Part shown: in pieces, positions 16,071-24,990 of the stretch
How the letters are laid out: the number at the start of each line of letters is the position of its first letter
Numbering within the stretch: position 1 is the stretch's first letter
Source of the DNA: Candidatus Latescibacterota bacterium
GTDB lineage: Bacteria; Latescibacterota; UBA2968; UBA8231
Assembly (NCBI GenBank): GCA_022820485.1
Contig: JAJEFJ010000097.1
Span: forward strand, 1-42,193
Direction of reading: 5' to 3'
Length of the DNA: 42,193 bases
Position numbers and translations under genes: made by a program
Notes under the pieces: generated by a model
Told to the model about the DNA's origin: nothing
The model's database searches: none
Seen by the model: the letters and a program-made list of their open reading frames with translations, nothing else

Positions 16071-16844
16071 TCAATACTGTTCGACTTCTGCGTATAAATC
16101 TATTAAGGATTCTCTCTTCAATCTAAACTTGGTTCCATGATTATGTCCCGTTCTTGCGTCAAAATCTATATAAACATCTCCATTTTCAATCGCATTAATA
16201 AATTTTCCAATATCAAGCGTTTTTAATACGAAAATTTCCTGATAGTGAAAATGCAGTATTCCGTCTATTCTTTTTGAATCTGACCGGACAAAAAAGCAAT
16301 TACGTAGCTTCGTCCCTGCCTTGTGATATAAGTCGGTAAATCCCCAGTATGGTTGAGGTTTTAGTTCTCCATTTATTAATTTATCAGCCCATTTTTTATG
16401 GGACGTAAGATCTATGGCTCCATGGTTAAACTCAATTAAAACCTTCTTGTTTTTTCTATCTACTCTTACGATAAAACCTCGATTACTGTACCGACTAGCA
16501 TTTATAGTTTGTCTGAAACTTTTCTCACTATCTGGGTATTTGGTTCCAGCTTCCCGATGTCGCCAGCCGAATGTAGGAAGTAAAATTAGCGGAACAAACT
16601 TGTACGCACGCGGGGATGGTTCCATGTGAAATAATGTAACCAATGAGCTTGTGCCCTTCTTCTGCGCCTTTAGCTCCCACTCCGCTGCGTTGGGTATAGG
16701 TAAATTGTTCTCTTCTATTCCCAATAAATCTTCAAGTGTATTTCCAATCCCACCATCGTTATTTTTTCTGCCGGTCGCAATCCATCCTATATCCCGAATT
16801 TTCTGTAGTGCTAGGACTAAACCTTCTTTTGTATATGTTTTCAC
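16071..16844 (-). CDS. MvaI/BcnI-family type II restriction endonuclease
   Basis: The 257-residue protein has the family block NNDGGIGNTLEDLLGI (29-43), NNLPIPNAAEWELKAQKK (46-63) and TLFHMEPSPR. ELK at 57-59 fits the metal-binding core, with E38/D39 upstream. MvaI and BcnI cut within CCWGG and CCSGG; a related five-base site is likely but cannot be deduced. The ATG overlaps the methyltransferase stop (ATGA, 16841-16844), so protection is made first and the endonuclease is translationally coupled. Strong A+T bias compared with both flanks marks recent acquisition. Confidence 0.85.
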   Translation of the reverse strand: MKTYTKEGLVLALQKIRDIGWIATGRKNNDGGIGNTLEDLLGIEENNLPIPNAAEWELKAQKKGTSSLVTLFHMEPSPRAYKFVPLILLPTFGWRHREAGTKYPDSEKSFRQTINASRYSNRGFIVRVDRKNKKVLIEFNHGAIDLTSHKKWADKLINGELKPQPYWGFTDLYHKAGTKLRNCFFVRSDSKRIDGILHFHYQEIFVLKTLDIGKFINAIENGDVYIDFDARTGHNHGTKFRLKRESLIDLYAEVEQY

Positions 16845-17653
16845 TTTACCTCTAAATCTTCAAACAATACAGCTTGCTGTGGTTTCTTCTTTCGCTCCTT
16901 TACTACAGATAGTGGGTCCTTCATCCTCTGCTTCGCCATATCACAGTATTCAGGCGAAATATCTATACCAATAAAGTTTCTATCGAGATTCTTTGCTGCG
17001 AGGGCCGTGGTACCTGAACCCATGAAAGGATCGAGGACGACCTTAGCATTTGTAGAAGAAATGATGCGCTCTATCAAAGAGGCGGGAAAAGGAGCCGGGT
17101 GTCTATTTTTACTCTCCTGCCCGAATTCCCATATATCGCCGTGGGCATTTGCCTTTTCCGCCAATTTGAATTCTGGCTTGGCAATCATATATATCACTTC
17201 ATACGTCGGCAAAAAATAACCCGGGTTAAAGTTTATACCTCCTTTTCGCTTCCATATAATGATTTGCCTAATGGGAAAACCAGCAACAATGTCGTTCCTG
17301 TCTTGTAATAAGCCGGCTTGTACTCGCCACTTGTGGTTGTAAAAAATGGCACCATCTTCGGGAATGACGCGCAACATTTCCTCTAAACACGCCCTTTGCC
17401 AGCGCACGTACTCTTCGTGCGGCACATTATCGCCGTAGTGAGAATAGCCATCGACTAATGCGGCACCAGACCACTTGCCACCCCTGCCGTCTTTCATTCC
17501 ATTGCCCGTTGAATTCTTGAGATTATAGGGCGGCGAGGTCACAACTAAATCGACGCTACCGCTAGGTATTTGCTGCATAACATCCGTAGCATTGCCACAG
17601 ATAAATTGATCTATGAAATCATCGGGGTAGTGCAATTCTTTAACGTTTGCCAT
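16841..17653 (-). CDS. Type II DNA methyltransferase, partner of the MvaI/BcnI-type enzyme
   Basis: The 270-residue protein has the beta-class order: the catalytic TSPPY motif (39-43) first and the S-adenosylmethionine-binding DPFMGSGTT (208-216) last, with GIDISPEYCDMA after it. TSPPY is typical of N4-cytosine methyltransferases, and M.MvaI makes N4-methylcytosine, so N4-cytosine methylation of the paired enzyme's site is likely. GGAGGAAAAG sits just before the ATG. First gene of the two-gene A+T-rich module. Confidence 0.85.
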   Translation of the reverse strand: MANVKELHYPDDFIDQFICGNATDVMQQIPSGSVDLVVTSPPYNLKNSTGNGMKDGRGGKWSGAALVDGYSHYGDNVPHEEYVRWQRACLEEMLRVIPEDGAIFYNHKWRVQAGLLQDRNDIVAGFPIRQIIIWKRKGGINFNPGYFLPTYEVIYMIAKPEFKLAEKANAHGDIWEFGQESKNRHPAPFPASLIERIISSTNAKVVLDPFMGSGTTALAAKNLDRNFIGIDISPEYCDMAKQRMKDPLSVVKERKKKPQQAVLFEDLEVK

Positions 17654-17798
17654 CTTTTCCTCCGCCCGGGATTTCGCTGCTCACAACGGCTCAAAAAATG
17701 TAATTCCGTCTCCGTCCAAGTCAATAATGATGAATTCCTCCAATCCCCAAGGTGCCTCTTGCGTGTCCTAAAATTCTGAGGCGGTTCATGCCTGTCTT

Positions 17799-17828
17799 GG
17801 GGGCTGAGCTTGTCGAAGCCCAGCTCCC
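17799..17828. repeat. Hairpin downstream of sat with a GCTTGTCGAAGC-type core
   Basis: GGGGGCTGAGCTT and AAGCCCAGCTCCCC pair with one bulge around the loop GTCG. It lies about 12 bp past the sat stop codon and may act as a terminator, although no T run follows on the minus strand. The core resembles a short palindrome dispersed in many bacterial genomes; a weaker relative (CTTCGTTTGTCGAAG) is at 4809-4823. Confidence 0.45.
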
Positions 17829-17839
17829 CTCGACTTCAC

Positions 17840-19036
17840 CTAAGATCCCACCGCTTCTCGCTGATAGTATTCCGCGAGAATCTCGGCCACTTCCGGCCGC
17901 GCAAACTCCGGCGGCAGGGCCTCGCCAGCGGCTAGCATCTCGCGGACTTGGGTTCCCGACAGGAACAGGTACGAGTCGCCGCTGTCCGGGCAGTCGCGCA
18001 TCATCACCACCGCGCTGCACTTCTTGCACCAGACCGTGTGGTCGCCGCGGAAAATTTCGATTTCAAGGGCGTCGCCGATGCCGTCGAAAATGGTCTGCGC
18101 GTCAAACGCTCCGTAGTAATCACCAACGCCCGCGTGGTCGCGGCCCACGATCAGATGTGTGCAGCCACTGTTCTGGCGGAAAATGGCGTGCAGCACGGCC
18201 TCGCGCGGACCGGCGTAGAGCATGTCAAAGCCATAGCCGGCGATCATCACCGTGTTTTCCGGGAAGTAGAGTTCGACCATCTTGCGGATGGAAGCGTCGC
18301 GCACATCGGCCGGGATGTCGCCGGCCTTGAGCTTGCCCAGCAGCATGTGGATGAGGATGCCATCGGCCTTGACGGCCTCCTGCGCCATGCGGCACAGCTC
18401 TTCGTGGGCGCGGTGCATGGGGTTGCGGGTCTGGAAGGCCACGACCCGGTCCCAACCGCGCTCGGCGATCTCGGCGCGCAGCTCGACCGCGGTGCGGAAG
18501 GTCGCGGCAAAGTCGCCGGGGAAGTACGAGAAGTTGAGCACTTCGATGGGTCCGGCGATGAGGGTGTCACCCGCAGCTTTGAAAGCAGCGACTCCGGGAT
18601 GGGCGTCATCGTCCGTGCCAAAGACTTGTTCAATGATGGCGGCGCGCTCCTCATCCGACAGTGCTTCAACCGAGGTAACTTCCTGGATGGCAATAACGGG
18701 ATTGCCGTCCACATTGGGGTCCAACAGGGCGATGCGGCTGCCAGGGGTCACGCCCTCCGGAACCTGATCGCCGGAGACCATGTTGACAACCGGGGTGGGC
18801 CACAGCAGGCCGTCGGCCATGTACATGTTCGCAGCCACACTCTTGGCATCGGCCGCGTCCATAAAGCCTGTAAGCGGGGTAAAGTAACCCGAGCCGAGCA
18901 TGACGGCTGAGGATGCAGCGGCCGAAGAGACGACTACAGCGGGCAGACCAGCGGCTTCTTCTAGCAACTGGTCACGCACTGCATCGTCTTCGACGTAGAG
19001 CGGTTTGAGTTCTTCTGCGCCGTGGGGCTTAATCAC
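17840..19036 (-). CDS. sat: Sulfate adenylyltransferase (ATP sulfurylase)
   Basis: The 398-residue enzyme makes adenosine 5'-phosphosulfate from sulfate and ATP. Signature motifs are QTRNPMHRAH (202-211, nucleotide-binding HxxH-like) and GRDHAGVG (298-305). A Cys cluster (C337, C340, C349 in WCKKC...RDC) matches the zinc site of homomeric bacterial and archaeal enzymes, though the usual fourth ligand, His, is not obvious. The start is a GTG with AAGGAG 6 nt upstream; the longer open frame has no such site. No APS reductase or APS kinase is nearby, so assimilation or sulfation cannot be told apart. Confidence 0.9.
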   Translation of the reverse strand: MIKPHGAEELKPLYVEDDAVRDQLLEEAAGLPAVVVSSAAASSAVMLGSGYFTPLTGFMDAADAKSVAANMYMADGLLWPTPVVNMVSGDQVPEGVTPGSRIALLDPNVDGNPVIAIQEVTSVEALSDEERAAIIEQVFGTDDDAHPGVAAFKAAGDTLIAGPIEVLNFSYFPGDFAATFRTAVELRAEIAERGWDRVVAFQTRNPMHRAHEELCRMAQEAVKADGILIHMLLGKLKAGDIPADVRDASIRKMVELYFPENTVMIAGYGFDMLYAGPREAVLHAIFRQNSGCTHLIVGRDHAGVGDYYGAFDAQTIFDGIGDALEIEIFRGDHTVWCKKCSAVVMMRDCPDSGDSYLFLSGTQVREMLAAGEALPPEFARPEVAEILAEYYQREAVGS

Positions 19037-19062
19037 AGTATTCTCCTTGGTTAGATGGGCGT

Positions 19063-19926
19063 TTAATGTACGGGAATTCCGGCTTGGGCGAGGATGCGGT
19101 GGACATTGGCGGCGGCTCTGGGGTATTTCTCGTTGGGCAAATGTTCGAGGAGCATGTAGCCGTCGGGATGGGCGTCGTGCCACAGCTTGAGCGCGGTGGC
19201 GAGGTCGAGTTCGCCGTCGCCGGGTATTTCCTCGTCGATGTGGAGCACCAAGCCAGGCGACAGCTTGATATCCTTGCAATGCCCGACGCTGGAGATGGGG
19301 TTCATAATCTCAAATATGTGCTGCAAGCGCTCAGTGCTGTTGTACACTTGGTCCAAGTTCTGAAAATGGTTGACGTAATCCATGACCACGGTCATGCTCT
19401 CGGAGCCAACCTCTTGCAGCACGTCGCGGTTTGTTTCCGGCGACCCCATGATAGTGAGCAGATGCGTCTCAATCACTATGGTGACGGCTTCGGACTCGGC
19501 CTTGGCCGCCACGCGCTTGAGGGTTTCGACGAGCAGGGCGCGGGCCTCGGGCGTGAGATTGTGCCGCGACGGCGAGTACGAACCGGCTGGGTTGCGGCTG
19601 CCCGTGCGGATTAGACAGGTGTGGGCAGCCAAGTCGCGGGCGACTTCAATGCCGCGCTCGATTTTGCTTACTACTTGGTCGCGCACCGCAGAGTCGGGAT
19701 CGAACAGACACTCGGAAAAGCCAATGCCGAACTGAGGTAGCTCCATGCCCGCGGCCGCAATAGTATCGCGCACCTTGTGGCACTCTGCGGCGGTGATGGC
19801 AGCCAGATTCTCCCCAGGGGCGTGAAAGGCCGTACCGGTAAGATTGAGCGCCTTGATCGCCGCTAGGTGTTGGTCGCTGATTTCGCGAAAGTCCGGGGGC
19901 AACATGCCGACGACGCCGAGCCGCAT
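19063..19926 (-). CDS. Sugar phosphate isomerase/epimerase-like TIM-barrel protein
   Basis: The 287-residue protein belongs to the xylose-isomerase-like/AP endonuclease 2 barrel family. Candidate metal ligands are in VIETHLL, VMDYVNH, GHCKDI and MLLEHLP (Glu, Asp, His, Glu). Such enzymes isomerise or epimerise sugars and inositol derivatives, or cleave keto-inositols. The substrate is not readable. It lies 26 nt upstream of sat on the same strand and may be co-transcribed, although no shared pathway is evident. Confidence 0.8.
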   Translation of the reverse strand: MRLGVVGMLPPDFREISDQHLAAIKALNLTGTAFHAPGENLAAITAAECHKVRDTIAAAGMELPQFGIGFSECLFDPDSAVRDQVVSKIERGIEVARDLAAHTCLIRTGSRNPAGSYSPSRHNLTPEARALLVETLKRVAAKAESEAVTIVIETHLLTIMGSPETNRDVLQEVGSESMTVVMDYVNHFQNLDQVYNSTERLQHIFEIMNPISSVGHCKDIKLSPGLVLHIDEEIPGDGELDLATALKLWHDAHPDGYMLLEHLPNEKYPRAAANVHRILAQAGIPVH

Positions 19927-20088
19927 GAGTAAAGCTCCTTGTTGAAATTGTAGTGGACCGTGGTCGAATCGCCTTCAAAAACTGACCAATGGTATAAATA
20001 ACGTCAACACGCGAGCCGTTTGCCGAACCGAGGCGAGGGGCCTACTATTTGATGCTTTGACCACTTCAACAACTTCCCAACGAACTCT

Positions 20089-20889
20089 ATGACCTTCGCC
20101 CTTCCGTTTATCACCGCCCTCGTCTCCGGCCTCTACACCTGTCTGTGGGGCGCGTTCAAAGACGCTCCGTACGAGGGCTTCAAGCCCAAGACCTTTCCGC
20201 GCAGCATGTACTTCCACGTCGCGATTTTTTTGCCGCTGTACTTCATCCCGTATTTCAGCGCGCAATTCCAGCACCTCGGCCTAGTGCAAATGTTCTTCCT
20301 CATCATGGGCCTAGAGCGCTTTCTCGCCGAAATCTACAAGGGCTTCTTCCGCACCGAAGACCAGCAAAAGTACTTCGTTCCCTCGCGCATTACCTTCTTT
20401 GGCCGCCCGATCACTAGCGACCTCGTCCGCCATAGCGCGGGGGTCCTCATCGTCGCCATTGTCTTTGCCTTCCTGCTCGTCGCCGCACCCATCGAGAGCT
20501 TCTGGGGCTATCTGGTGACCGGGTATTGCACCGGGCTGCTCGTGGCCTTGGGGGGTGCTTATAAGGACGCGCCCTTCGAGGGGTTCAAGTGGCTCAAATT
20601 CCAGCGCTCTGGAGTCGTCTTGGCCGCTTTGAGTCCGCTGTTTTACTTTCTCGGCAATCCCGAACACCCGGTGGGGTTGGGTTTTCTCATCTACATGAAC
20701 GGCGGGCTAGAGCGATTCACCGTCGAGTACTACAAGACTTACATCCAGCGCAATATGTCCGGGAAATTCCAACCCAACCTGCCCCGCATCCAGCGCGAAT
20801 TGGACACCCGCGAGAAGTTCCACTACGCGGCCTTGGTGATTATCGCCGGACTGGCCGCGCTCTACGCCCATGAACGCGGCGCACTATGA
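20089..20889 (+). CDS. Internally duplicated membrane protein of unknown function
   Basis: This 266-residue multi-spanning protein is built from two tandem repeats. GAFKDAPYEGFKPKTFPRS (21-39) matches GAYKDAPFEGFKWLKFQRS (156-174), and MGLERFLAEIYKGFF (73-87) matches GGLERFTVEYYKTYI (205-219). Each half thus has a helix, a KDAP[YF]EGFK loop, two or three helices and a GLERF...YK helix, suggesting a pseudo-twofold fold as in transporters. I recognise no named family. The last 20 nt overlap the GMC oxidoreductase gene, so the pair is translationally coupled. A membrane anchor, electron carrier or exporter for the oxidoreductase is possible; none is shown. Confidence 0.75.
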   Translation: MTFALPFITALVSGLYTCLWGAFKDAPYEGFKPKTFPRSMYFHVAIFLPLYFIPYFSAQFQHLGLVQMFFLIMGLERFLAEIYKGFFRTEDQQKYFVPSRITFFGRPITSDLVRHSAGVLIVAIVFAFLLVAAPIESFWGYLVTGYCTGLLVALGGAYKDAPFEGFKWLKFQRSGVVLAALSPLFYFLGNPEHPVGLGFLIYMNGGLERFTVEYYKTYIQRNMSGKFQPNLPRIQRELDTREKFHYAALVIIAGLAALYAHERGAL

Positions 20890-22357
20890 CGCCGTAGTCA
20901 TCGGCTCCGGGTTCGGTGGCTCGCTGGTGGCGCACGCGCTGGTGCAAGCCGGGCTGAAGACCGCGCTGCTAGAGCGGGGCCAATGGGCCAAGCGCGACGC
21001 CGCGGACTGGGATCAGCGCACCATCTTATTGAAAAAGCGCTACCGCTCAGCCTCGCCCCTTTTGGTCAAGCAGTACGGACGCCGCACCTTCCAGCGCACC
21101 TATCCCAACGAGGTCGTCGGCGGCAACTCGGTTTTTTTCGGCGGGGCGTCGCTGCGGCTGCGGCCGGCGGACTTTGCCCACTGGCCCCTGTCCTATGCAG
21201 ACCTAGCGCCGTACTACGCCCGCGCCGAGCAGCTTTTAGGGGTCCACGGCGAAGCGGGCACCGATCCGCACGAACCGCCGGGACTAATCGCGTACCCACA
21301 CGCCACCGTTGAGCTAAGCGCGCCGGCCCAGCGCATTTACCAAGCGGGGACAGCCCTAGGGCTACAACCGTTCAAGATCCCACTGGCAATCAATTTTTCC
21401 AACCGCACCCGCCCCCTCTGCCTGCGCTGCATCACCTGCGACGGGTTCCCCTGCAAGGTGGAGGCCAAAAACGACATGGCTTCCACCGTGCTAGCCGCGG
21501 CCGCGGCAACCGGATTAGAGATCATCGTCGGCGCGGTGGCGAAGCGACTAGTGCAACGGAGCGGGCGCGTCGAGCAGGTCGAATACGTAGATAGCGCCTC
21601 CCGGCAAACCCACGCGCTCTCGGCCGACTTAGTGATCTTGGCCGCAGGGGCGCTCAACAGCCCGGCCCTAATGCTCCGCTCGGGATTTGATCACCCCCTG
21701 ATTGGGTGCTTTCTCATGCGCCACTGCAACGGGATTGCCAATTGCATCTTTCCCTTTCGCACCAATCCGCAACAGGTCTTCCACAAACAACTCTGCTTTT
21801 CCGATTTCTACGAAGACCTGCGCGCGGAATTGGGCACGGCCGTGGGCGTCATCCAAGACATCTACACACCAGCTCCCCCCATCATCCGGCACCACGCCCC
21901 GTGGGGCTTCAAGACGCTCGTCGGACTGCTGACCGGCTATATGCAGAACTTGCTCTGCATTGCCGAGGACGATCCAAGGCAAGAAAACCGCGTGTCACTG
22001 TCCAGCGAGCAAGACATCTTCGGCATGGAACTAGTGCAGATCGAGCACGCCTATAGCGACGCCGACTGTCGCCGCCGCGATTACCTGCTGGCCAAAGCAG
22101 AAGCCGTATTGCGCCAAGCAGGTGGCCTGCTGCGCTACCGCTACTTGATCGATTCCTTCTCTCACGCCATAGGCACCCTGCGCTGCGCCACCGCGCCAGA
22201 GGAAGGCGTCCTCGACGTGGATTGCCGCTATTGGGGCAGCGAAAATGTTTACGTGTCCGACGGCAGCTTCATGCCGTCTTCGGGCGGGGTAAATCCAAGT
22301 TTGACCATCGCAGCCAACGCACTGCGGGTCGCCGAGCGGATATTGGAGAAGCGATGA
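20870..22357 (+). CDS. GMC-family FAD-dependent oxidoreductase
   Basis: The 495-residue flavoenzyme has the FAD-binding GSGFGG (12-17) and ERG (35-37), VVGGNSVFFGGASLR (82-96), and the C-terminal GMC block FSHAIGTLRC ... DGSFMPSSGGVNPSLTIAANALR, which carries the catalytic His and Asn positions. A Cys motif C-x2-C-x2-C-x4-C (C184, C187, C190, C195) resembles the cysteine-rich segment of some alcohol-oxidising GMC enzymes. It oxidises an alcohol or sugar hydroxyl. The 20-nt overlap with the membrane protein and 4-nt overlap (ATGA) with the following Gfo/Idh gene place it in one operon. No signal peptide is visible. Confidence 0.85.
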   Translation: MNAAHYDAVVIGSGFGGSLVAHALVQAGLKTALLERGQWAKRDAADWDQRTILLKKRYRSASPLLVKQYGRRTFQRTYPNEVVGGNSVFFGGASLRLRPADFAHWPLSYADLAPYYARAEQLLGVHGEAGTDPHEPPGLIAYPHATVELSAPAQRIYQAGTALGLQPFKIPLAINFSNRTRPLCLRCITCDGFPCKVEAKNDMASTVLAAAAATGLEIIVGAVAKRLVQRSGRVEQVEYVDSASRQTHALSADLVILAAGALNSPALMLRSGFDHPLIGCFLMRHCNGIANCIFPFRTNPQQVFHKQLCFSDFYEDLRAELGTAVGVIQDIYTPAPPIIRHHAPWGFKTLVGLLTGYMQNLLCIAEDDPRQENRVSLSSEQDIFGMELVQIEHAYSDADCRRRDYLLAKAEAVLRQAGGLLRYRYLIDSFSHAIGTLRCATAPEEGVLDVDCRYWGSENVYVSDGSFMPSSGGVNPSLTIAANALRVAERILEKR

Positions 22358-23289
22358 AGAAAGTTTGTCTAATAGGATGCGGCACCATCGGTCGCCTGCA
22401 CGCGAAAAACCTCGTCGGCAAGGTCGAGCTATCCTTTCACAGCCGCACGCAGGCCAGCGCAGAGGCCCTTAGCCGCCAATGCGGCGGGGGACAGGTCTTC
22501 GCATCGTACGCCGACGTCCTCGACAGCGCGGTAGATGCGGTGCTGATCAGCTCGCCGCCAGATGCCCATCGGCCACAGGTCGTCGCAGCATTAGCAGCCG
22601 GCAAGGGAGTGTTGGTCGAAAAGCCGTTGTGCGCCACCGAAGACGATTTGGCCGCCATCGGCGCGGCCGCGGCGGCCCATCCAGATGCGCTGCTAATGAT
22701 CGCGGAAAACTACTACTACAAGCCCTCGCTCAAGCTGCTCAAATGGATCATCCAACAGGGCTTTATCGGCCAAGTGCAGCAGGCGATTATCGGCAAACGC
22801 TTTACGCAAGATGCCACGGGATGGAAAAGCAGCTATGGCGCACTACTGGAAGGAGGAATCCACTTCGTGGCCCTCGGAGCGGACCTGTTCGCCGACGCGC
22901 CCCGGCAGGTCACAGCGGAGTTCCCTAGGCACCGAGCGGGCGAGCCGGAGCGGAATTCGATCGTGCGAGTCGAATATCCATCGGGAGCCGAGTTAGTGTT
23001 GCGCTACGCTTGGAACGCCTTCAGCTTGACCAAGGGCACCTTTCAGCACGCGCGGATTTTGGGGACCGAGGGGCGCATCGTCTTCGAGTGCAATGGGCTA
23101 TACGTGCGGTTGCGGGGGCGGCGGAAGCGGCTCTACTTTCCGGGCGTGGGGGATTTGATGGGCTACAAGGGCATGATGCGAGACTTCTTGCAGTGTTTGC
23201 AGGAGCCGGGGCGGCAGCCGTATTCGGACTTGGCGCGGGCGGAACGGGATTTGGGCATTGTATTTACAGCGTATAAAGGACTGAAATAA
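22354..23289 (+). CDS. Gfo/Idh/MocA-family NAD(P)-dependent oxidoreductase
   Basis: The 311-residue protein starts at an ATG overlapping the GMC stop (ATGA, 22354-22357). The Rossmann fold opens KKVCLIGCGTIGRLHAKNL, and VLVEKPLC (EKP, catalytic Lys) and GGIHFVALGADL (the conserved H of GxH) follow. The family oxidises or reduces sugars and cyclitols. Together with the GMC enzyme it may carry out successive oxidations of a sugar-like substrate. The next gene, ettA, begins 1 nt after its stop. Confidence 0.85.
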   Translation: MKKVCLIGCGTIGRLHAKNLVGKVELSFHSRTQASAEALSRQCGGGQVFASYADVLDSAVDAVLISSPPDAHRPQVVAALAAGKGVLVEKPLCATEDDLAAIGAAAAAHPDALLMIAENYYYKPSLKLLKWIIQQGFIGQVQQAIIGKRFTQDATGWKSSYGALLEGGIHFVALGADLFADAPRQVTAEFPRHRAGEPERNSIVRVEYPSGAELVLRYAWNAFSLTKGTFQHARILGTEGRIVFECNGLYVRLRGRRKRLYFPGVGDLMGYKGMMRDFLQCLQEPGRQPYSDLARAERDLGIVFTAYKGLK

Positions 23290-23290
23290 C

Positions 23291-24973
23291 ATGAGCGAAG
23301 CGGAAAAAATCATCTACTCGATGTACAAGGTGAGCAAGCACTACAATCGGAAGGCGATTATCGCCGACATTTCACTGTCTTACTTCTACGGGGCCAAGAT
23401 CGGCGTGTTGGGCTTGAATGGGTCGGGGAAGAGCACGCTATTGCGGATTATGGCGGGCATCGACGGCGAGTACGAGGGGGACATTAGCGTCCAGCCGGGA
23501 TTTACCGTGGGGTACTTGGAGCAGGAACCCGAGTTAGAAAAGGGGAAGACGGTCAAGGAAATCGTCGAGGAAGGCGTGCAGGAGACCGTGGATTTGCTGC
23601 GCGAGTACGAAGACATCAACGCCCAGTTCGCCGAGCCCATGGACGACGATGCCATGAACGCCCTGATCGAGCGGCAGGCCTCCGTGGCCGAACAGCTCGA
23701 CGCGGCCGGGGCTTGGGATTTGGACAGTCGGCTGGATATGGCCATGGACGCCTTGCGCTGTCCGCCCGAAGACCAGGAGGTCTCCACGCTTTCGGGCGGC
23801 GAGCGGCGGCGGGTGGCTCTGTGCCGGTTGTTGCTCCGCCAGCCGGATATTCTGCTCCTCGACGAGCCGACCAACCACCTCGACGCCGAGACCGTGGCGT
23901 GGCTGGAGGGGCATTTGCATCAGTACCAGGGGACGGTGATCGCCGTTACTCACGACCGGTACTTTCTCGACAATGTGGCGGGCTGGATTCTGGAACTGGA
24001 CCAAGGGCGCGGCGTGCCGTGGAAGGGAAATTATTCGTCGTGGCTAGAGCAGAAGAAGGAGCGCCTGCGGCTGGAAGAAAAGAGCGAGAGCGAAAGACAG
24101 CGGACGCTGGAACGCGAGCTGGAGTGGATCCGCATGACGCCGAGGGCCAAGCAGCAGAAGAACAAGGCTAGGATCAGGGCCTACGAAGAATTGCTAAATC
24201 AGGATCGAGTGCAGCGGAATGAGGAGGTGCAGCTCTACATTCCGCCGGGACCGCGGCTAGGCGATATCGCCATTGAGGCCAAGGGCGTGAGCAAGCGCTA
24301 TGGCGACCGCATTATCTTCGAGAACATGGATTTCGCGCTGCCCTCGGGCGGAATCGTCGGGGTCATCGGACCCAACGGCGCAGGCAAGACAACCCTGTTC
24401 CGGCTAATTACCGGCCAGGAGACCGCCGACAGCGGCCAACTCCACATCGGCGAGACCGTGCAGTTGGGGTACGTAGATCAGAGTCGGGAGTCCTTAGTGG
24501 GAGAAAACACGGTCTGGCAGGAGGTCTCGGGCGGCGAGGAAGAGCTCGAGCTAGGCGAGCGCAAGGTAAATTCGCGGGCGTACCTCGCGCGCTTCAACTT
24601 CCTCGGTGCCGACCAGCAGCAGAAGGTTGGGACGCTCTCGGGCGGGCAGCGCAATCGAGTCCATCTGGCCAAGGTGCTCAAGGAGCAGGCCAATGTATTC
24701 CTGCTCGACGAGCCGACCAACGACCTAGACGTGCATACGCTGCGGGCGCTGGAGGAGGGGTTGGAAAACTTCGCCGGCTGCGTGGTGGTCATCAGCCACG
24801 ACCGATGGTTTTTAGACCGCATCGCCACACACATTCTGGCCTTTGAGGGCGACAGCCAAGTCTATTGGTTCGAGGGCAACTTTTCGGAGTACGAGGAAAA
24901 CAAGAAGGCGCGGCTAGGCGAAGATTCAATCGTGCCCCAGCGGGTCCGCTACCGCCAACTGACGCGGGACTAA
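23291..24973 (+). CDS. ettA: Energy-dependent translational throttle protein EttA (ABC-F)
   Basis: The 560-residue soluble ABC-F protein contains two ABC cassettes: Walker A GLNGSGKS (41-48) and GPNGAGKT, signature LSGGE and LSGGQ, and Walker B LLLDEPTNHLD and FLLDEPTNDLD. Length and the linker with TPRAKQQKNKARI match EttA, which binds the ribosomal E site and gates elongation according to ATP level. It is unusual that it ends an operon of oxidoreductases; it may instead rely on read-through. Confidence 0.9.
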   Translation: MSEAEKIIYSMYKVSKHYNRKAIIADISLSYFYGAKIGVLGLNGSGKSTLLRIMAGIDGEYEGDISVQPGFTVGYLEQEPELEKGKTVKEIVEEGVQETVDLLREYEDINAQFAEPMDDDAMNALIERQASVAEQLDAAGAWDLDSRLDMAMDALRCPPEDQEVSTLSGGERRRVALCRLLLRQPDILLLDEPTNHLDAETVAWLEGHLHQYQGTVIAVTHDRYFLDNVAGWILELDQGRGVPWKGNYSSWLEQKKERLRLEEKSESERQRTLERELEWIRMTPRAKQQKNKARIRAYEELLNQDRVQRNEEVQLYIPPGPRLGDIAIEAKGVSKRYGDRIIFENMDFALPSGGIVGVIGPNGAGKTTLFRLITGQETADSGQLHIGETVQLGYVDQSRESLVGENTVWQEVSGGEEELELGERKVNSRAYLARFNFLGADQQQKVGTLSGGQRNRVHLAKVLKEQANVFLLDEPTNDLDVHTLRALEEGLENFAGCVVVISHDRWFLDRIATHILAFEGDSQVYWFEGNFSEYEENKKARLGEDSIVPQRVRYRQLTRD

Positions 24974-24990
24974 TTCTGTAGCACCACCGC

